Assembly: GCA_965227445.1 (NCBI GenBank)
Contig: OZ245751.1
Location: 2,790,001 to 2,854,000, forward strand
DNA length: 64,000 nucleotides
DNA from: DT-110 sp030148525
GTDB lineage: Bacteria; Bacteroidota; Bacteroidia; Chitinophagales; Saprospiraceae
Reading direction: 5' to 3'
In this document: positions 26,287 to 34,552 of the stretch, piece after piece
Layout: every line of letters begins with the position of its first letter
Position numbering within the stretch: position 1 is the first letter of the stretch
Position numbers and translations under genes: made by a program
Notes under the pieces: model-generated
Databases searched by the model: none
What the model was told of the DNA's origin: nothing
The model's input: only the letters and a program-made list of their open reading frames with translations

Positions 26287-27966
26287 CTACTTGTTTTTCT
26301 TCGCCCACGTATCCCTCAATGTCACCGTGCGGTTAAACACGGGCTTTTCGGGGGTGTGGGAGTCATCGGCACAGTAGTATCCCCGACGCATGAACTGCAG
26401 GCGGTCGCCGGGTGACACATCGGCCAGTGCGGGTTCGATATAGGCTTTTTCGATCACCGTAAGGGAGTCTTCGTTGAAAAATTCCAGATAGTCTTTATCC
26501 TCGTGCGAGGTTGGTGTCTCATCCGTGAACAGGCGGTCGTACAGGCGAACCTCAGCTTTGCGGGCGTGCTCGATGGATACGAAATGCAGAGTGCCTTTAG
26601 CCTTGATTCCCGAAGTATCTTCCCCCGAACGGCTGTCGGGATAGTAGGTACAATGCACCTCTTCAATCTCGCCCGTCGCTTCGTTCTTTTTGAAGTCTTC
26701 ACAGTGTAGGATGTAGGCATTTTTCAGGCGCACATTGCGGCCGGGCGCCATGCGGAAGTATTTTTTAGGAGGATCTTCCATGAAGTCTTCCCGTTCAATA
26801 TAGATCTCCCGTGAAAAGGGCATATGGTGGACACCCTGACTCTCATCCTCCGGATTATTTACTGCCTCCAATTGCTCGACCTTCCCTTCCGGGTAATTGG
26901 TGATCACCACTTTGAGCGGATTCAGCACCGCCATATAGCGGGGAGCTTCTTTGTTAAGTATTTCCCGCACACTGAATTCCAGCAATCCCACATCGATCAG
27001 ATTGTCGCGTTTGGCAACTCCTGCCCGCTCGCAGAAGTTGACAATGGCTTCGGGTGGGAAACCACGGCGGCGCATACCGGCGATGGTAGGCATACGCGGA
27101 TCATCCCAGCCGTCGACCAGTCCTTCCTCAACCAATTTGAGCAGCTTGCGCTTGGAGGTGATCATGTACGACACATTCATGCGGGCAAACTCGATTTGCC
27201 GCGAAGGGAAGATCTCCAGGTTCTCAATAAACCAGTTATACAGAGGCCGGTGATGGATAAATTCCAGGGAACACAGGGAATGGGTCACCTCCTCAATGCT
27301 GTCGCTTTGCCCGTGGGCGAAATCGTACATGGGGTAAATACACCATTTGTCGCCAGTGCGGTGGTGATGCTCCTTTTTGATGCGATAGATCACCGGATCG
27401 CGCAGGTGCATATTAGGCGAGGTCATATCTACCTTGGCCCGCAACACCTTGGATCCATCGGGAAAGTCCCCGTTTTTCATACCTTCAAACAGCTCCAGGT
27501 TCTCTTCGACCGACCGGTTGCGGTAGGGACTTTCGGTGCCCGGCACATTAGGTGTTCCCTTCTGTTCGGCGATCTCATCGGCCGTGGAGTCGTCCACGTA
27601 GGCCAGGCCTTTTTTGATCAGATCCACCGCAAATTCGTACAGCTTATCGAAATAATCCGACGCATAAAATTCATTATCCCACCTGGCACCCAGCCAGGCA
27701 ATGTCGCGCTTGATGCTGTCGACATACTCCGTGCTTTCCGTCGTAGGGTTGGTATCATCAAACCGCAGGTTACACTTCCCGTTATATCGCTGCGCAATAC
27801 CGAAGTTAACGGTAATGGCCTTGGCGTGCCCGATGTGCAGATAGCCATTGGGTTCCGGCGGGAAGCGCGTTTGTACACGTCCGTCGTGCTTACCCGATGC
27901 CAGGTCTTCTTCAATTATTTGCTCAATAAAGTTGAGCGTCTTTTCGTGGGTTGTATCCTTACTCAT
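26287..27966 (-). CDS. glnS: Glutaminyl-tRNA synthetase
   Basis: GlnRS charges tRNA-Gln with glutamine. The 559-residue product has the HIGH motif PNGYLHIGHAKA (44-47), the GlnRS-specific FDDTNPTTE, the WCIYPMYDFAHGQSD region, and MITSKRKL at about 268-275 as the KMSKS equivalent. The C-terminal half has the two anticodon-binding beta-barrels. Length is normal. It lies downstream of argS on the same strand with about 130 bases between. The presence of GlnRS suggests direct tRNA-Gln charging rather than sole dependence on GatCAB. Confidence 0.96.
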   Translation of the reverse strand: MSKDTTHEKTLNFIEQIIEEDLASGKHDGRVQTRFPPEPNGYLHIGHAKAITVNFGIAQRYNGKCNLRFDDTNPTTESTEYVDSIKRDIAWLGARWDNEFYASDYFDKLYEFAVDLIKKGLAYVDDSTADEIAEQKGTPNVPGTESPYRNRSVEENLELFEGMKNGDFPDGSKVLRAKVDMTSPNMHLRDPVIYRIKKEHHHRTGDKWCIYPMYDFAHGQSDSIEEVTHSLCSLEFIHHRPLYNWFIENLEIFPSRQIEFARMNVSYMITSKRKLLKLVEEGLVDGWDDPRMPTIAGMRRRGFPPEAIVNFCERAGVAKRDNLIDVGLLEFSVREILNKEAPRYMAVLNPLKVVITNYPEGKVEQLEAVNNPEDESQGVHHMPFSREIYIEREDFMEDPPKKYFRMAPGRNVRLKNAYILHCEDFKKNEATGEIEEVHCTYYPDSRSGEDTSGIKAKGTLHFVSIEHARKAEVRLYDRLFTDETPTSHEDKDYLEFFNEDSLTVIEKAYIEPALADVSPGDRLQFMRRGYYCADDSHTPEKPVFNRTVTLRDTWAKKNK

Positions 27967-28099
27967 GCGTCGCGATTTTACTCGAAGCTAATTTTTGCAG
28001 TGCCTTTCGGCAAAAGAGAACGGATGCTCCTTTACGATAGCACCATTCGTATATATCTCGGTATAACAGCCCTAAGGCTGCAAATTGTTCCCCCCGTTC

Positions 28100-29944
28100 C
28101 TACATCTGCTCGGGCATCTCAATGCCCAGTAATTCCATACCCTTTTTAAGGACCTGAGCGATTGCCGTACTCAACTGAATGCGAAAAGCGATCGCCTCGG
28201 AAGTATCGGCCCGCAGGATAGAATAATCGTGGTAAAAGCGATGGTAAGCCTTTGCCAAATCAAAACAGTAATTGGCAATGGCCGAGGGGTCCAGTTGTTC
28301 AGCAGCTTCCTCAATAATGGCCGGGAAGGCAAAAAGCTGAGCAATGAGGTCTTTCTCGGCTGTTTCCAGGGTATTGTAATCAGCAGCTCTGGATGTATCA
28401 GCAGCACCGGCCTTACGCAGCACCGAGCGTATACGCACGTAGGCATTCTGTACGTAGGGACCTGTCTGGCCCTGCATATCCACCGATTCCTTGGGATCGA
28501 AGGTCATCCGTTTGCGCGGCTGCACCTTAATGATGAAAAACTTCAGGGCAGCCAGCCCAATTTGCCGGTTGATCGCCTGGCGTTCTTCTTCCGACAGTTC
28601 CGCCAGGTTCCCCCGTTCTTCGGCCATGGCTTTCGCTTCGGCGATAACTTCCGCCATCAAATCATCGGCATCAACCACCGTACCCTCCCGCGATTTCATT
28701 TTGCCGGAAGGCAGATCCACCATACCGTACGACAGGTGGAACATCTTATCTGCGTAGGGAGCCCCCAAACGCTTCATGATCTCGAAAAGCACCTTGAAAT
28801 GGTAATCCTGCTCGTCGGCAACGACGTACACCATGCGATCGACTCCGTAGTCGTCGTACCGCAACTGAGCCGTACCGATATCCTGGGTCATGTATACCGA
28901 CGTACCATCGGAACGCAGCACCAGTTTGTGGTCCAGTTTGGCGTCTTCCAGGTCAATCCAGACCGACTGATCCTCCTTGCGGTAAAAAATGCCGTCTTCC
29001 AGGCCCTTCACAATGATATCTTTACCCAGCAGATAGGTGTCCGATTCGTAGTATAATTTATCGAAAGAGACGCCCAGGTTTTCGTAGGTATCGGCGAAGC
29101 CGTCGTATACCCACTGGTTCATCTTCTTCCACAAGTTCACTGTTTCAGTATCACCTTCTTCCCATTTCAGCAGCATGGCCTTGGCTTCTTGTCCAAGCGC
29201 ACTGTACTCATTGAAGTAGGTATTCTTAAAGGCTTTAAAAAAGGCCAATTCGTCCTGGCTTTCTTCTGCTTTATCGGTATAAGCCGCCAGCCCTGCAGGC
29301 GAGGCCTGCCAGGATTTATATTCCTCCTGAAATTTCTGCTCAAAGAGGACATAGTATTTGCCGACGAAATGATCGCTTTTGATGCCGGAGGATTTCGGGG
29401 TTTCCCCCTCCCCAAATTTTTCCCAGGCCAGCATGCTCTTGCATATAGCGATTCCCCGGTCGTTGACAATCTGTACTTTGACTACTTCGTAACCGGCAGC
29501 TTCCAGAATTTGCGCCGTTGACCACCCCAGGAGGATGTTCCGGATATGGCCCAGGTGAAGCGGTTTATTGGTATTGGGCGAGGAAAACTCCACCATGACC
29601 TTTTCCGCTTTCGGAGCGGACTGACCGAAGGTATCACCGGTAGCTGTTTCCAGCAAAAAACGACGCCAGTACGCATCGCTGACTACCAGATTTAGAAAGC
29701 CTTTAATTACATTGAAGCCCACCAGCTCATCTACCTCCTCCAGTAGGAAATTCCCCATCTCCTCACCGATCTGCTCCGGCTTTTTACGGGCAGCACGAGT
29801 GAAAGGAAACACCACAACGGTATAGTCGCCCTCAAATTCCTTGCGGGTATTATTGATCGTAATTTGGTCGGGAGTGATATCGGCATCGTACAGGGCCTTC
29901 ACGGCCTCTACGACTCCCTCTTGGATCCGTTCGATTACATTCAT
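28100..29944 (-). CDS. argS: Arginyl-tRNA synthetase
   Basis: ArgRS charges tRNA-Arg with arginine. The 614-residue protein has the N-terminal additional domain (about 1-100), the motif SSPNTNKPLHLGHIRN with the HIGH equivalent at 130-133, and VQIVNDRGI. It also has the KMSKS-like GKMKSREGTVVDADDL and the C-terminal DALR anticodon-binding domain ending near AIAQVLKKGMELLGIEMPEQM. Start 29944 follows a promoter-like box by 35 bases. Length and motif order are complete. Confidence 0.96.
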   Translation of the reverse strand: MNVIERIQEGVVEAVKALYDADITPDQITINNTRKEFEGDYTVVVFPFTRAARKKPEQIGEEMGNFLLEEVDELVGFNVIKGFLNLVVSDAYWRRFLLETATGDTFGQSAPKAEKVMVEFSSPNTNKPLHLGHIRNILLGWSTAQILEAAGYEVVKVQIVNDRGIAICKSMLAWEKFGEGETPKSSGIKSDHFVGKYYVLFEQKFQEEYKSWQASPAGLAAYTDKAEESQDELAFFKAFKNTYFNEYSALGQEAKAMLLKWEEGDTETVNLWKKMNQWVYDGFADTYENLGVSFDKLYYESDTYLLGKDIIVKGLEDGIFYRKEDQSVWIDLEDAKLDHKLVLRSDGTSVYMTQDIGTAQLRYDDYGVDRMVYVVADEQDYHFKVLFEIMKRLGAPYADKMFHLSYGMVDLPSGKMKSREGTVVDADDLMAEVIAEAKAMAEERGNLAELSEEERQAINRQIGLAALKFFIIKVQPRKRMTFDPKESVDMQGQTGPYVQNAYVRIRSVLRKAGAADTSRAADYNTLETAEKDLIAQLFAFPAIIEEAAEQLDPSAIANYCFDLAKAYHRFYHDYSILRADTSEAIAFRIQLSTAIAQVLKKGMELLGIEMPEQM

Positions 29945-29978
29945 ACGTACTTGTTGGTATCGTTCGCTTTAGCGGTCA

Positions 29979-29986
29979 CAAAGGTA
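29979..29986 (-). promoter_or_regulatory. -7 promoter element for argS
   Basis: On the minus strand TACCTTTG matches TAnnTTTG exactly and lies 35 to 42 bases before the argS ATG. No clear -33 box is seen. Confidence 0.45.
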
Positions 29987-30313
29987 TCTTTTTTTACCGC
30001 AGCGGGGAAGGGAAACCGGGCAAAACAAAACCGGTTTTTCGAAATCGGAAATCATAAGCCCATCCACTTTAGTGGTGGGTTGAAACCGGAAAGCGGAATT
30101 CCAAATCGAAAAGCGCCCTCCTTCGGCGGGCAGGGAATTGGAGAATTGGAGAATATGTATAAAAAATAAATGCAGTGAGTTAATTAAAAATTAAACACTA
30201 AAAATTAATAATTCCCAAACCCTTGGACCTTGGACCATGAACCACTAAAGTGGTGGCCATAATAAAGGATATTCAAACCGTATGCCGTGGACCGTGGACC
30301 TTGGACCTTTGGA
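29987..30313. repeat. Intergenic region with GGACC-word repeats, family E copy 2
   Basis: About 30036-30118 holds GGAAATCGGAAA and CGGAAAGCGG-like words and a CCACTTTAGTGG palindrome. From 30221 to 30313 repeated GGACCTTGGACC, GGACCATGAACC and GTGGACCGTGGACC words surround a CCACTAAAGTGG palindrome. No gene is supported. Confidence 0.6.
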
Positions 30314-30760
30314 CTACACTTGCGGCACCTGTTTCACCAATCGGATCATACCCGGCACACAGTCTCCAAGGTCACTTTCCCCCCACCAACGGCCGTAAAG
30401 GATCCACTGGTAATCGATTAGTTTTAAATGAAGATAACCCTCTTTCAGGCACCAGTACAAGTCGTCGAGCTCGGTGTGGCGGCCAATTGCTTGTTCTTCG
30501 AAGTGAAAAACACCATCTTCCAGGGTCCCCTCCAGCGTCCAGTTGGCGAAAATGGACCGAACGGAAACGTGGGAAGTGCCCTTAATTTTTCCTTCCTCCA
30601 GGTGGAGGGTCATTTGAAAATTGTATTCCGGACTAAAGCCGCCTCTGTCCTGGGTGAGGACACCTTTCCAGGTTCCTGCCAGATACTGGGCATCATTCAC
30701 CGGCGGAAGATCCGGAATGAAAAAGCAGGACGTCAGCACTAAAAATGGCAGGAGAAACAT
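30314..30760 (-). CDS. Unrecognised small secreted protein, probable lipoprotein
   Basis: The 148-residue product opens with a short hydrophobic signal and a lipobox-like LTSC (Cys about 11). ATG 30760 is chosen because the longer frame runs into a repeat element. The body AGTWKGVLTQDRGG, NFQMTLHLEEGKIKGTSHV, FEEQAI and YGRWWGE suggests a small calycin-like beta barrel, but I cannot name a family. It is divergent from the phosphatase gene at 30946, and a TATACCG element fills the space between their starts, so that element may lie on both promoters. Confidence 0.65.
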   Translation of the reverse strand: MFLLPFLVLTSCFFIPDLPPVNDAQYLAGTWKGVLTQDRGGFSPEYNFQMTLHLEEGKIKGTSHVSVRSIFANWTLEGTLEDGVFHFEEQAIGRHTELDDLYWCLKEGYLHLKLIDYQWILYGRWWGESDLGDCVPGMIRLVKQVPQV

Positions 30761-30778
30761 GTGCTCAGATTGTTTAGG

Positions 30779-30901
30779 TATACCGCTTCCGAAAAGGTTG
30801 GGCAAAGCCCAACCTTTTCACGCGAGTATATACTCGACTCGAAGTGGTTTGGAACACCAGCACGAAGTACTGCGGAGCAAAACCACTTCATTGTCGGTAT
30901 A
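30779..30901. repeat. TATACCG multi-hairpin element, family A copy 1 (full length)
   Basis: The 123-bp element is bounded by TATACCG and CGGTATA. Inside are a 12-bp stem AAAAGGTTGGGC/GCCCAACCTTTT (30792-30818), the palindrome CGAGTATATACTCG (30823-30836), and GAAGTGGTTT paired with AAACCACTTC (30841-30889). It lies between two divergent genes. The copy at 49873-49996 has the same layout. Confidence 0.88.
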
Positions 30902-30945
30902 ATGAACTCCGATTACCGGCAAAAAGTTCTGATATTTAGGTCTGA

Positions 30946-31623
30946 ATGAAAGCCTTTGCTATTTCGGACCCCCACGGTTGCGCCAAAACACTGGAGACAT
31001 TAGTCGATGTGCTCGCGCTTGATTCCGGGGACCACCTTTTCTTACTCGGTGACTACGTCAATAAAGGCCCCAACGCCAAGGGCGTGTTGGACCTGGTCAT
31101 GCATTGGCAGGAGGCCCCGTTTAGCATGAAGGCCCTCAAAGGCAATCACGATCAGCTACTATTGGATGCCAGTCGTAACCGGGACATGATTCAGGACTTA
31201 CGGGGAGCTCAGGGAGGAGCGACTCTGCGTAGCTTCGGTATTGATGACCCCGCTGATCTTCCAGATGCTTACCTGCAATGGATCGAGCAATTGCCGACCG
31301 TTACTTCCTGGCAAAATTATCTCTTTGTCCACGCCGGTTTTCGTTTTGATGTTAGCGATCCGTTGGTCGACCAGCGATCACACTTACACATTCGCGGATG
31401 GTACGACCAGATCGATTACCGATGGCTGGGCGAGCGCATAATCATCCACGGGCACGACCAAACGACCGGCCCCGCCATTACCCGTCAGGTACGATCGCTT
31501 GATCAGAATCAGGTGCTAAATATCGATGCGGGATGCGTCAATACGGAGGATGCCGGCAAAGGCTATCTATGTGCCTTTGACCTCATCCATAAATCCTGCA
31601 TTTTTCAGCCAAATATCGACTAG
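30946..31623 (+). CDS. PPP-family metallophosphatase
   Basis: The product (225 residues) has the phosphoprotein phosphatase/ApaH signature motifs in order: SDPHGCAKTL (Asp and His metal ligands), LLGDYVNKGPNAKG, LKGNHDQLLLD, LFVHAGFRFDV and IIHGHDQTTGP. Such enzymes dephosphorylate Ser/Thr-phosphoproteins or hydrolyse diadenosine polyphosphates. The canonical GDYVDRG is here GDYVNKG, which may alter metal or substrate handling. It is cytoplasmic with no signal. The gene is convergent with rsmD, with a palindrome between them. Confidence 0.88.
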   Translation: MKAFAISDPHGCAKTLETLVDVLALDSGDHLFLLGDYVNKGPNAKGVLDLVMHWQEAPFSMKALKGNHDQLLLDASRNRDMIQDLRGAQGGATLRSFGIDDPADLPDAYLQWIEQLPTVTSWQNYLFVHAGFRFDVSDPLVDQRSHLHIRGWYDQIDYRWLGERIIIHGHDQTTGPAITRQVRSLDQNQVLNIDAGCVNTEDAGKGYLCAFDLIHKSCIFQPNID

Positions 31624-31624
31624 A

Positions 31625-31654
31625 AGCCATCTCAAAAATATTTTTGAGATGGCT
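31625..31654. terminator. Bidirectional terminator-like palindrome
   Basis: A perfect 30-bp palindrome (arm AGCCATCTCAAAAAT) exactly fills the gap between two convergent genes. A/T runs on the stem give a U-rich side in either direction, so it can end both transcripts. Confidence 0.7.
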
Positions 31655-31655
31655 A

Positions 31656-32195
31656 CTAGTTACGAAAGAACGAAAACTGCGTTTGGCCATAGGCCCGCAT
31701 ATCTTCAAAGTGAGGGTGATCTGTGAAATCGTGACGTGGATTGTGTTCCAGCACAAACAGCCCTTCCGCCCGGAGTAGCTGATGCCCGAATAGCACCTCG
31801 GGAATATCATCCAGATTGGGCAGGGGGTACGGTGGTCCGGCAAAGATAAAATCGTAGGTTTCTCCCGTTCGCTCCATGAACTTAAACACATCGGACTTCA
31901 CGATGGTGAGGAATTGGTCGATTTCCAATTCCCTGGCGGTGCGCTTAACAAAGCCTACTGCGGGACCGAATTTATCCACGTAAGTGGCGTCGGTACATCC
32001 GCGGGATATAAATTCGTAGCAATGATTACCGGTCCCCCCGAAGAGATCGAGCATCCGGGTTTCGGCAAAGGAGATGCGGTTGGTCAGTATATTAAATAGC
32101 CCCTCCTTGGATATATCGGTTGTCGGCCTTGTGGGCCAGTTCTTAGCGGGAGGAGTAAACCGTCGGCCTTTAAGCCGTCCACCGATGATACGCAT
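31656..32195 (-). CDS. rsmD: 16S rRNA (guanine-N2-966) methyltransferase RsmD
   Basis: RsmD methylates G966 of 16S rRNA with S-adenosylmethionine. The 179-residue product starts with the family segment MRIIGGRLKGRRFTPP and RPTTDISKEGLFNIL, and has motif I MLDLFGGTGNHCYEF. Motif IV, normally DPPY, reads GPPY here (Gly120), the codon being GGA. That Asp is conserved in amino-methyltransferases, so either another residue serves or activity is reduced. Length is normal and the frame intact. The neighbouring DUF3822 gene is a common partner in Bacteroidota. Confidence 0.9.
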   Translation of the reverse strand: MRIIGGRLKGRRFTPPAKNWPTRPTTDISKEGLFNILTNRISFAETRMLDLFGGTGNHCYEFISRGCTDATYVDKFGPAVGFVKRTARELEIDQFLTIVKSDVFKFMERTGETYDFIFAGPPYPLPNLDDIPEVLFGHQLLRAEGLFVLEHNPRHDFTDHPHFEDMRAYGQTQFSFFRN

Positions 32196-32230
32196 AGTTC
32201 AGCATTTTATACCAAGGGAACAACGCCTCG

Positions 32231-33067
32231 TCAGAGCAGGTTGAGGGCGTGGTCAAAGTAGAAAAAAGGTGGATATTCACGCAGAGGTTCAGCCAGTGAT
32301 AGCTGGTAAGGTAATTCCAGTAGCTCCAGTTTGGCAAGGTAGCGGTTGAGTAAGCGGTATATCTCCGAGTCGGTCATCAATTGTCCGCCCAGGTGGACCT
32401 GGGTTGATTGGGGATCCAACTGCAACTGATCAAAGATTAAAAGAACAAAATAGATACAATCCTTGCTCGATTGAAAGGTAAAGGTGTTCTGGAAGTTGAG
32501 TTGTCCTTCCCGGAAATGCAGTGCATACAACCGGTTGGAGGTGATATGCAGGTAAACGTGTTCCCCGCTACCGGTAAAATGCAGATTACCGAAATGGTTG
32601 ATGTAGAGCGAACCAAAATGATGGAGGCTATTGCCGGGTAAAAACCTCTGTAGTAGCTGATATACACGCCCGGGTATGTGATACACCATATGCCCCTTGG
32701 CGGGAGGAAGGGCTTCGCTCAGGACCTCGTCGGATTCTTTCAAATCGGTCAGGTGGTCCAGGTAAGATCGCTCTTCGCCTTTGCGGAAAAGCCGCTCCGG
32801 AATGACGGTAAAGTAAGGGAATTGGCAAGCTATCTGAATTTTGCCGAAGGTGCGCTGAAGAGCTACCTCACCCCGCAGGAGCTTCTCGAGATGATCGAAG
32901 GGGTCACCGGTGGAGTCATCCAGGGCAAAGGAACGATACCAATGCATCCCGCGTTCAGGATGTTGGAGCATATAACTGAAACTGTCCATTCCGACGAGAA
33001 TGGACAGTTTCGATTGAGCGGTATCCCGCAGCAGGGAATCCTCGTCTTTTATGTCGTAAAGGATCAT
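32231..33067 (-). CDS. DUF3822-family protein
   Basis: The 278-residue product matches the DUF3822 pattern: an N-terminal LSILVGMDSFSYML strand pair, an ACQFPYFTVIPERLF segment, then a second half with HFGSLYINHFGNLHFTG and CIYFVLLIFDQL. The fold is thought to be related to actin-like ATPases, but function is unknown. It is usually found next to rsmD, as here. It overlaps the preceding gene by four bases (ATGA type), so both belong to one transcript. Confidence 0.85.
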   Translation of the reverse strand: MILYDIKDEDSLLRDTAQSKLSILVGMDSFSYMLQHPERGMHWYRSFALDDSTGDPFDHLEKLLRGEVALQRTFGKIQIACQFPYFTVIPERLFRKGEERSYLDHLTDLKESDEVLSEALPPAKGHMVYHIPGRVYQLLQRFLPGNSLHHFGSLYINHFGNLHFTGSGEHVYLHITSNRLYALHFREGQLNFQNTFTFQSSKDCIYFVLLIFDQLQLDPQSTQVHLGGQLMTDSEIYRLLNRYLAKLELLELPYQLSLAEPLREYPPFFYFDHALNLL

Positions 33068-33651
33068 TCCCAGTTACCCGATAAGTTCGGAGCGTAGAGG
33101 TTTCCAAATTTAATTGGTTCCGAGGGATCGTACCCCTGATCATAGCGTGCAAAACGCGGATCGGCATAAGGTCCCATAAAAGTGGAACGCGGTGTTCCCA
33201 CTTCAACCACCGGAACTTCTGTGCTTTGGTAGTCGATGACATTAGCTGAAATATCGAAGGTGCCGCCACGGGTAAACGGAATGTAGCGTAGCGAATCGAA
33301 ATTATTCATACTCAACACCTTGCGCATAGAATCGCCCGCAGGCTGATAAACGGTATCGTAGGTAATATCTCCGGTGAAGTCCGGATCATCCGGATCACCG
33401 ATCACTTTAATGATCTTGAAGTTACCGGTTTCCAGTACCTCGGCCAAAGTATCGAAGTCAGAAGCAAATTTGCCCGTAATATCCCGGAACGCCTCTTGGG
33501 CCGTACGGATTTTCATGAGCTTGTCAATTACTTGCCGTTCGCGACGCTCTTTCTCAGTTTTGAACGCAATAGGCTCCCGAATACTAGAGTAAAGCGCGTA
33601 GACCAGAAATGCGACAATGGCAACAAGGACCAGGTTAATGACTAATCTCAT
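33064..33651 (-). CDS. Membrane-anchored protein of unknown function
   Basis: The product (195 residues) has one N-terminal transmembrane helix (about 4-22) and a soluble rest. The stretch KIRTAQEAFRDITGKFASDFDTLAEVLETG just after the helix resembles the start of pseudopilin-like or minor pilin domains, though no prepilin cleavage site is visible. The remainder is beta-rich. It is first in a transcript with DUF3822 and rsmD and overlaps DUF3822 by four bases. I do not know its function. Confidence 0.78.
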   Translation of the reverse strand: MRLVINLVLVAIVAFLVYALYSSIREPIAFKTEKERRERQVIDKLMKIRTAQEAFRDITGKFASDFDTLAEVLETGNFKIIKVIGDPDDPDFTGDITYDTVYQPAGDSMRKVLSMNNFDSLRYIPFTRGGTFDISANVIDYQSTEVPVVEVGTPRSTFMGPYADPRFARYDQGYDPSEPIKFGNLYAPNLSGNWE

Positions 33652-33987
33652 CTTTTCGTTTGTTTTGATGCAAGTATACTATTTTTTCCCAAAATCGAGG
33701 GAAGACCTATGCAATTTTAGGGAACTTCTATGACTTACGAGCGAATAGATTGGTCTCTTTTTTCCAGTATAGAATTTTCTTTGTCCCAGATAGTGGTTTT
33801 TGAAATTTCTAATTGCCTGGAATTGTAGGGACTTAAGTCGGAATCAGGTAAAAGAGAGCAGGGAATGGCAGTAAAAAAAACTTCGCTGACAACTTAATGA
33901 AGTCTTTTTTTCTATCAAGTAGCCACCAAAGTGCATGTTGTTCACTGAGTTCCTCACTGCAGTGAGGAGCTCAGTGAACCAGTTCAG
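33652..33987. other. Intergenic region with a 38-bp palindrome
   Basis: From 33941 to 33978 TTCACTGAG, two unpaired bases and CCTCACTG are followed by the exact complement, giving a 17-bp stem centred at 33959/33960. It lies nine bases past the bactofilin stop and may act as its terminator or mRNA stabiliser, though no U tract follows. The rest is AT-rich and holds no supported gene. Confidence 0.6.
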
Positions 33988-34383
33988 TTACTTGGCCGTA
34001 CCTCCGATGTGGCAGGTACCTTCGTAACGGGCTCCCTCCTGTACCTGGATACGCCCTGCTTTGATATTTCCGATGATTACGGAGCTGCTTTCCAGGGTCA
34101 GAAGGCCTTTTACGTTCAGATCCCCGTCGACTTGGCCCATGATGACGGCGTCCTGAGCATTCAGGTTGCCCTCTACTTTGCCCTGAGGACCGAGGACCAT
34201 TTTTTTATCACAAATCAATTCACCGCTGACGGTGCCATCTAACCGGATGTTTTCTTTGGAGTGGAAATTACCTTCTATCTTTGTGCCGCTCGAAACGACA
34301 CAGCTTTTGCCATCGCCCATTCCTGGGACGGATGAACCGGTACGCGTACTGTCTTTGGCTGCTTTTGCTTTTGATGTGGCCAT
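33988..34383 (-). CDS. Bactofilin (polymer-forming cytoskeletal protein)
   Basis: Bactofilins self-assemble into nucleotide-free filaments and help localise cell-wall enzymes. The 131-residue product has a disordered N-terminus (1-28) and then the beta-helix with repeating hydrophobic/Gly spacing: GTKIEGNFHSKENIRLDGTVSGELICDKKMVLGP..., LESSSVIIGNIKAGRIQV. Length fits the family. No membrane segment is present, so binding to the membrane may be through the N-terminal tail or a partner. It is a single gene, divergent from tsaD. Confidence 0.93.
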   Translation of the reverse strand: MATSKAKAAKDSTRTGSSVPGMGDGKSCVVSSGTKIEGNFHSKENIRLDGTVSGELICDKKMVLGPQGKVEGNLNAQDAVIMGQVDGDLNVKGLLTLESSSVIIGNIKAGRIQVQEGARYEGTCHIGGTAK

Positions 34384-34552
34384 GGGAATATGTATTTGTT
34401 AGGTTAAACGTATAAATCAACTGAATTCCGTCGAGTGGTGTTCCCAACGAAAGGAGAAAGCATCAATTTGTACCAAAGCTCTTCTTGAAAGTATATTGCC
34501 GGAAGAGGGGCAAGAGCAGCAAAATAGAAATATTCAATATTTTATCATAGTT

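Noticed and set aside
26824..28149. 441-codon plus-strand frame opposite glnS
   Set aside because: glnS on the other strand has all family motifs; this frame is a codon-bias shadow without domain or start context.
28229..29056. 275-codon plus-strand frame
   Set aside because: Shadow of argS, which is complete on the other strand.
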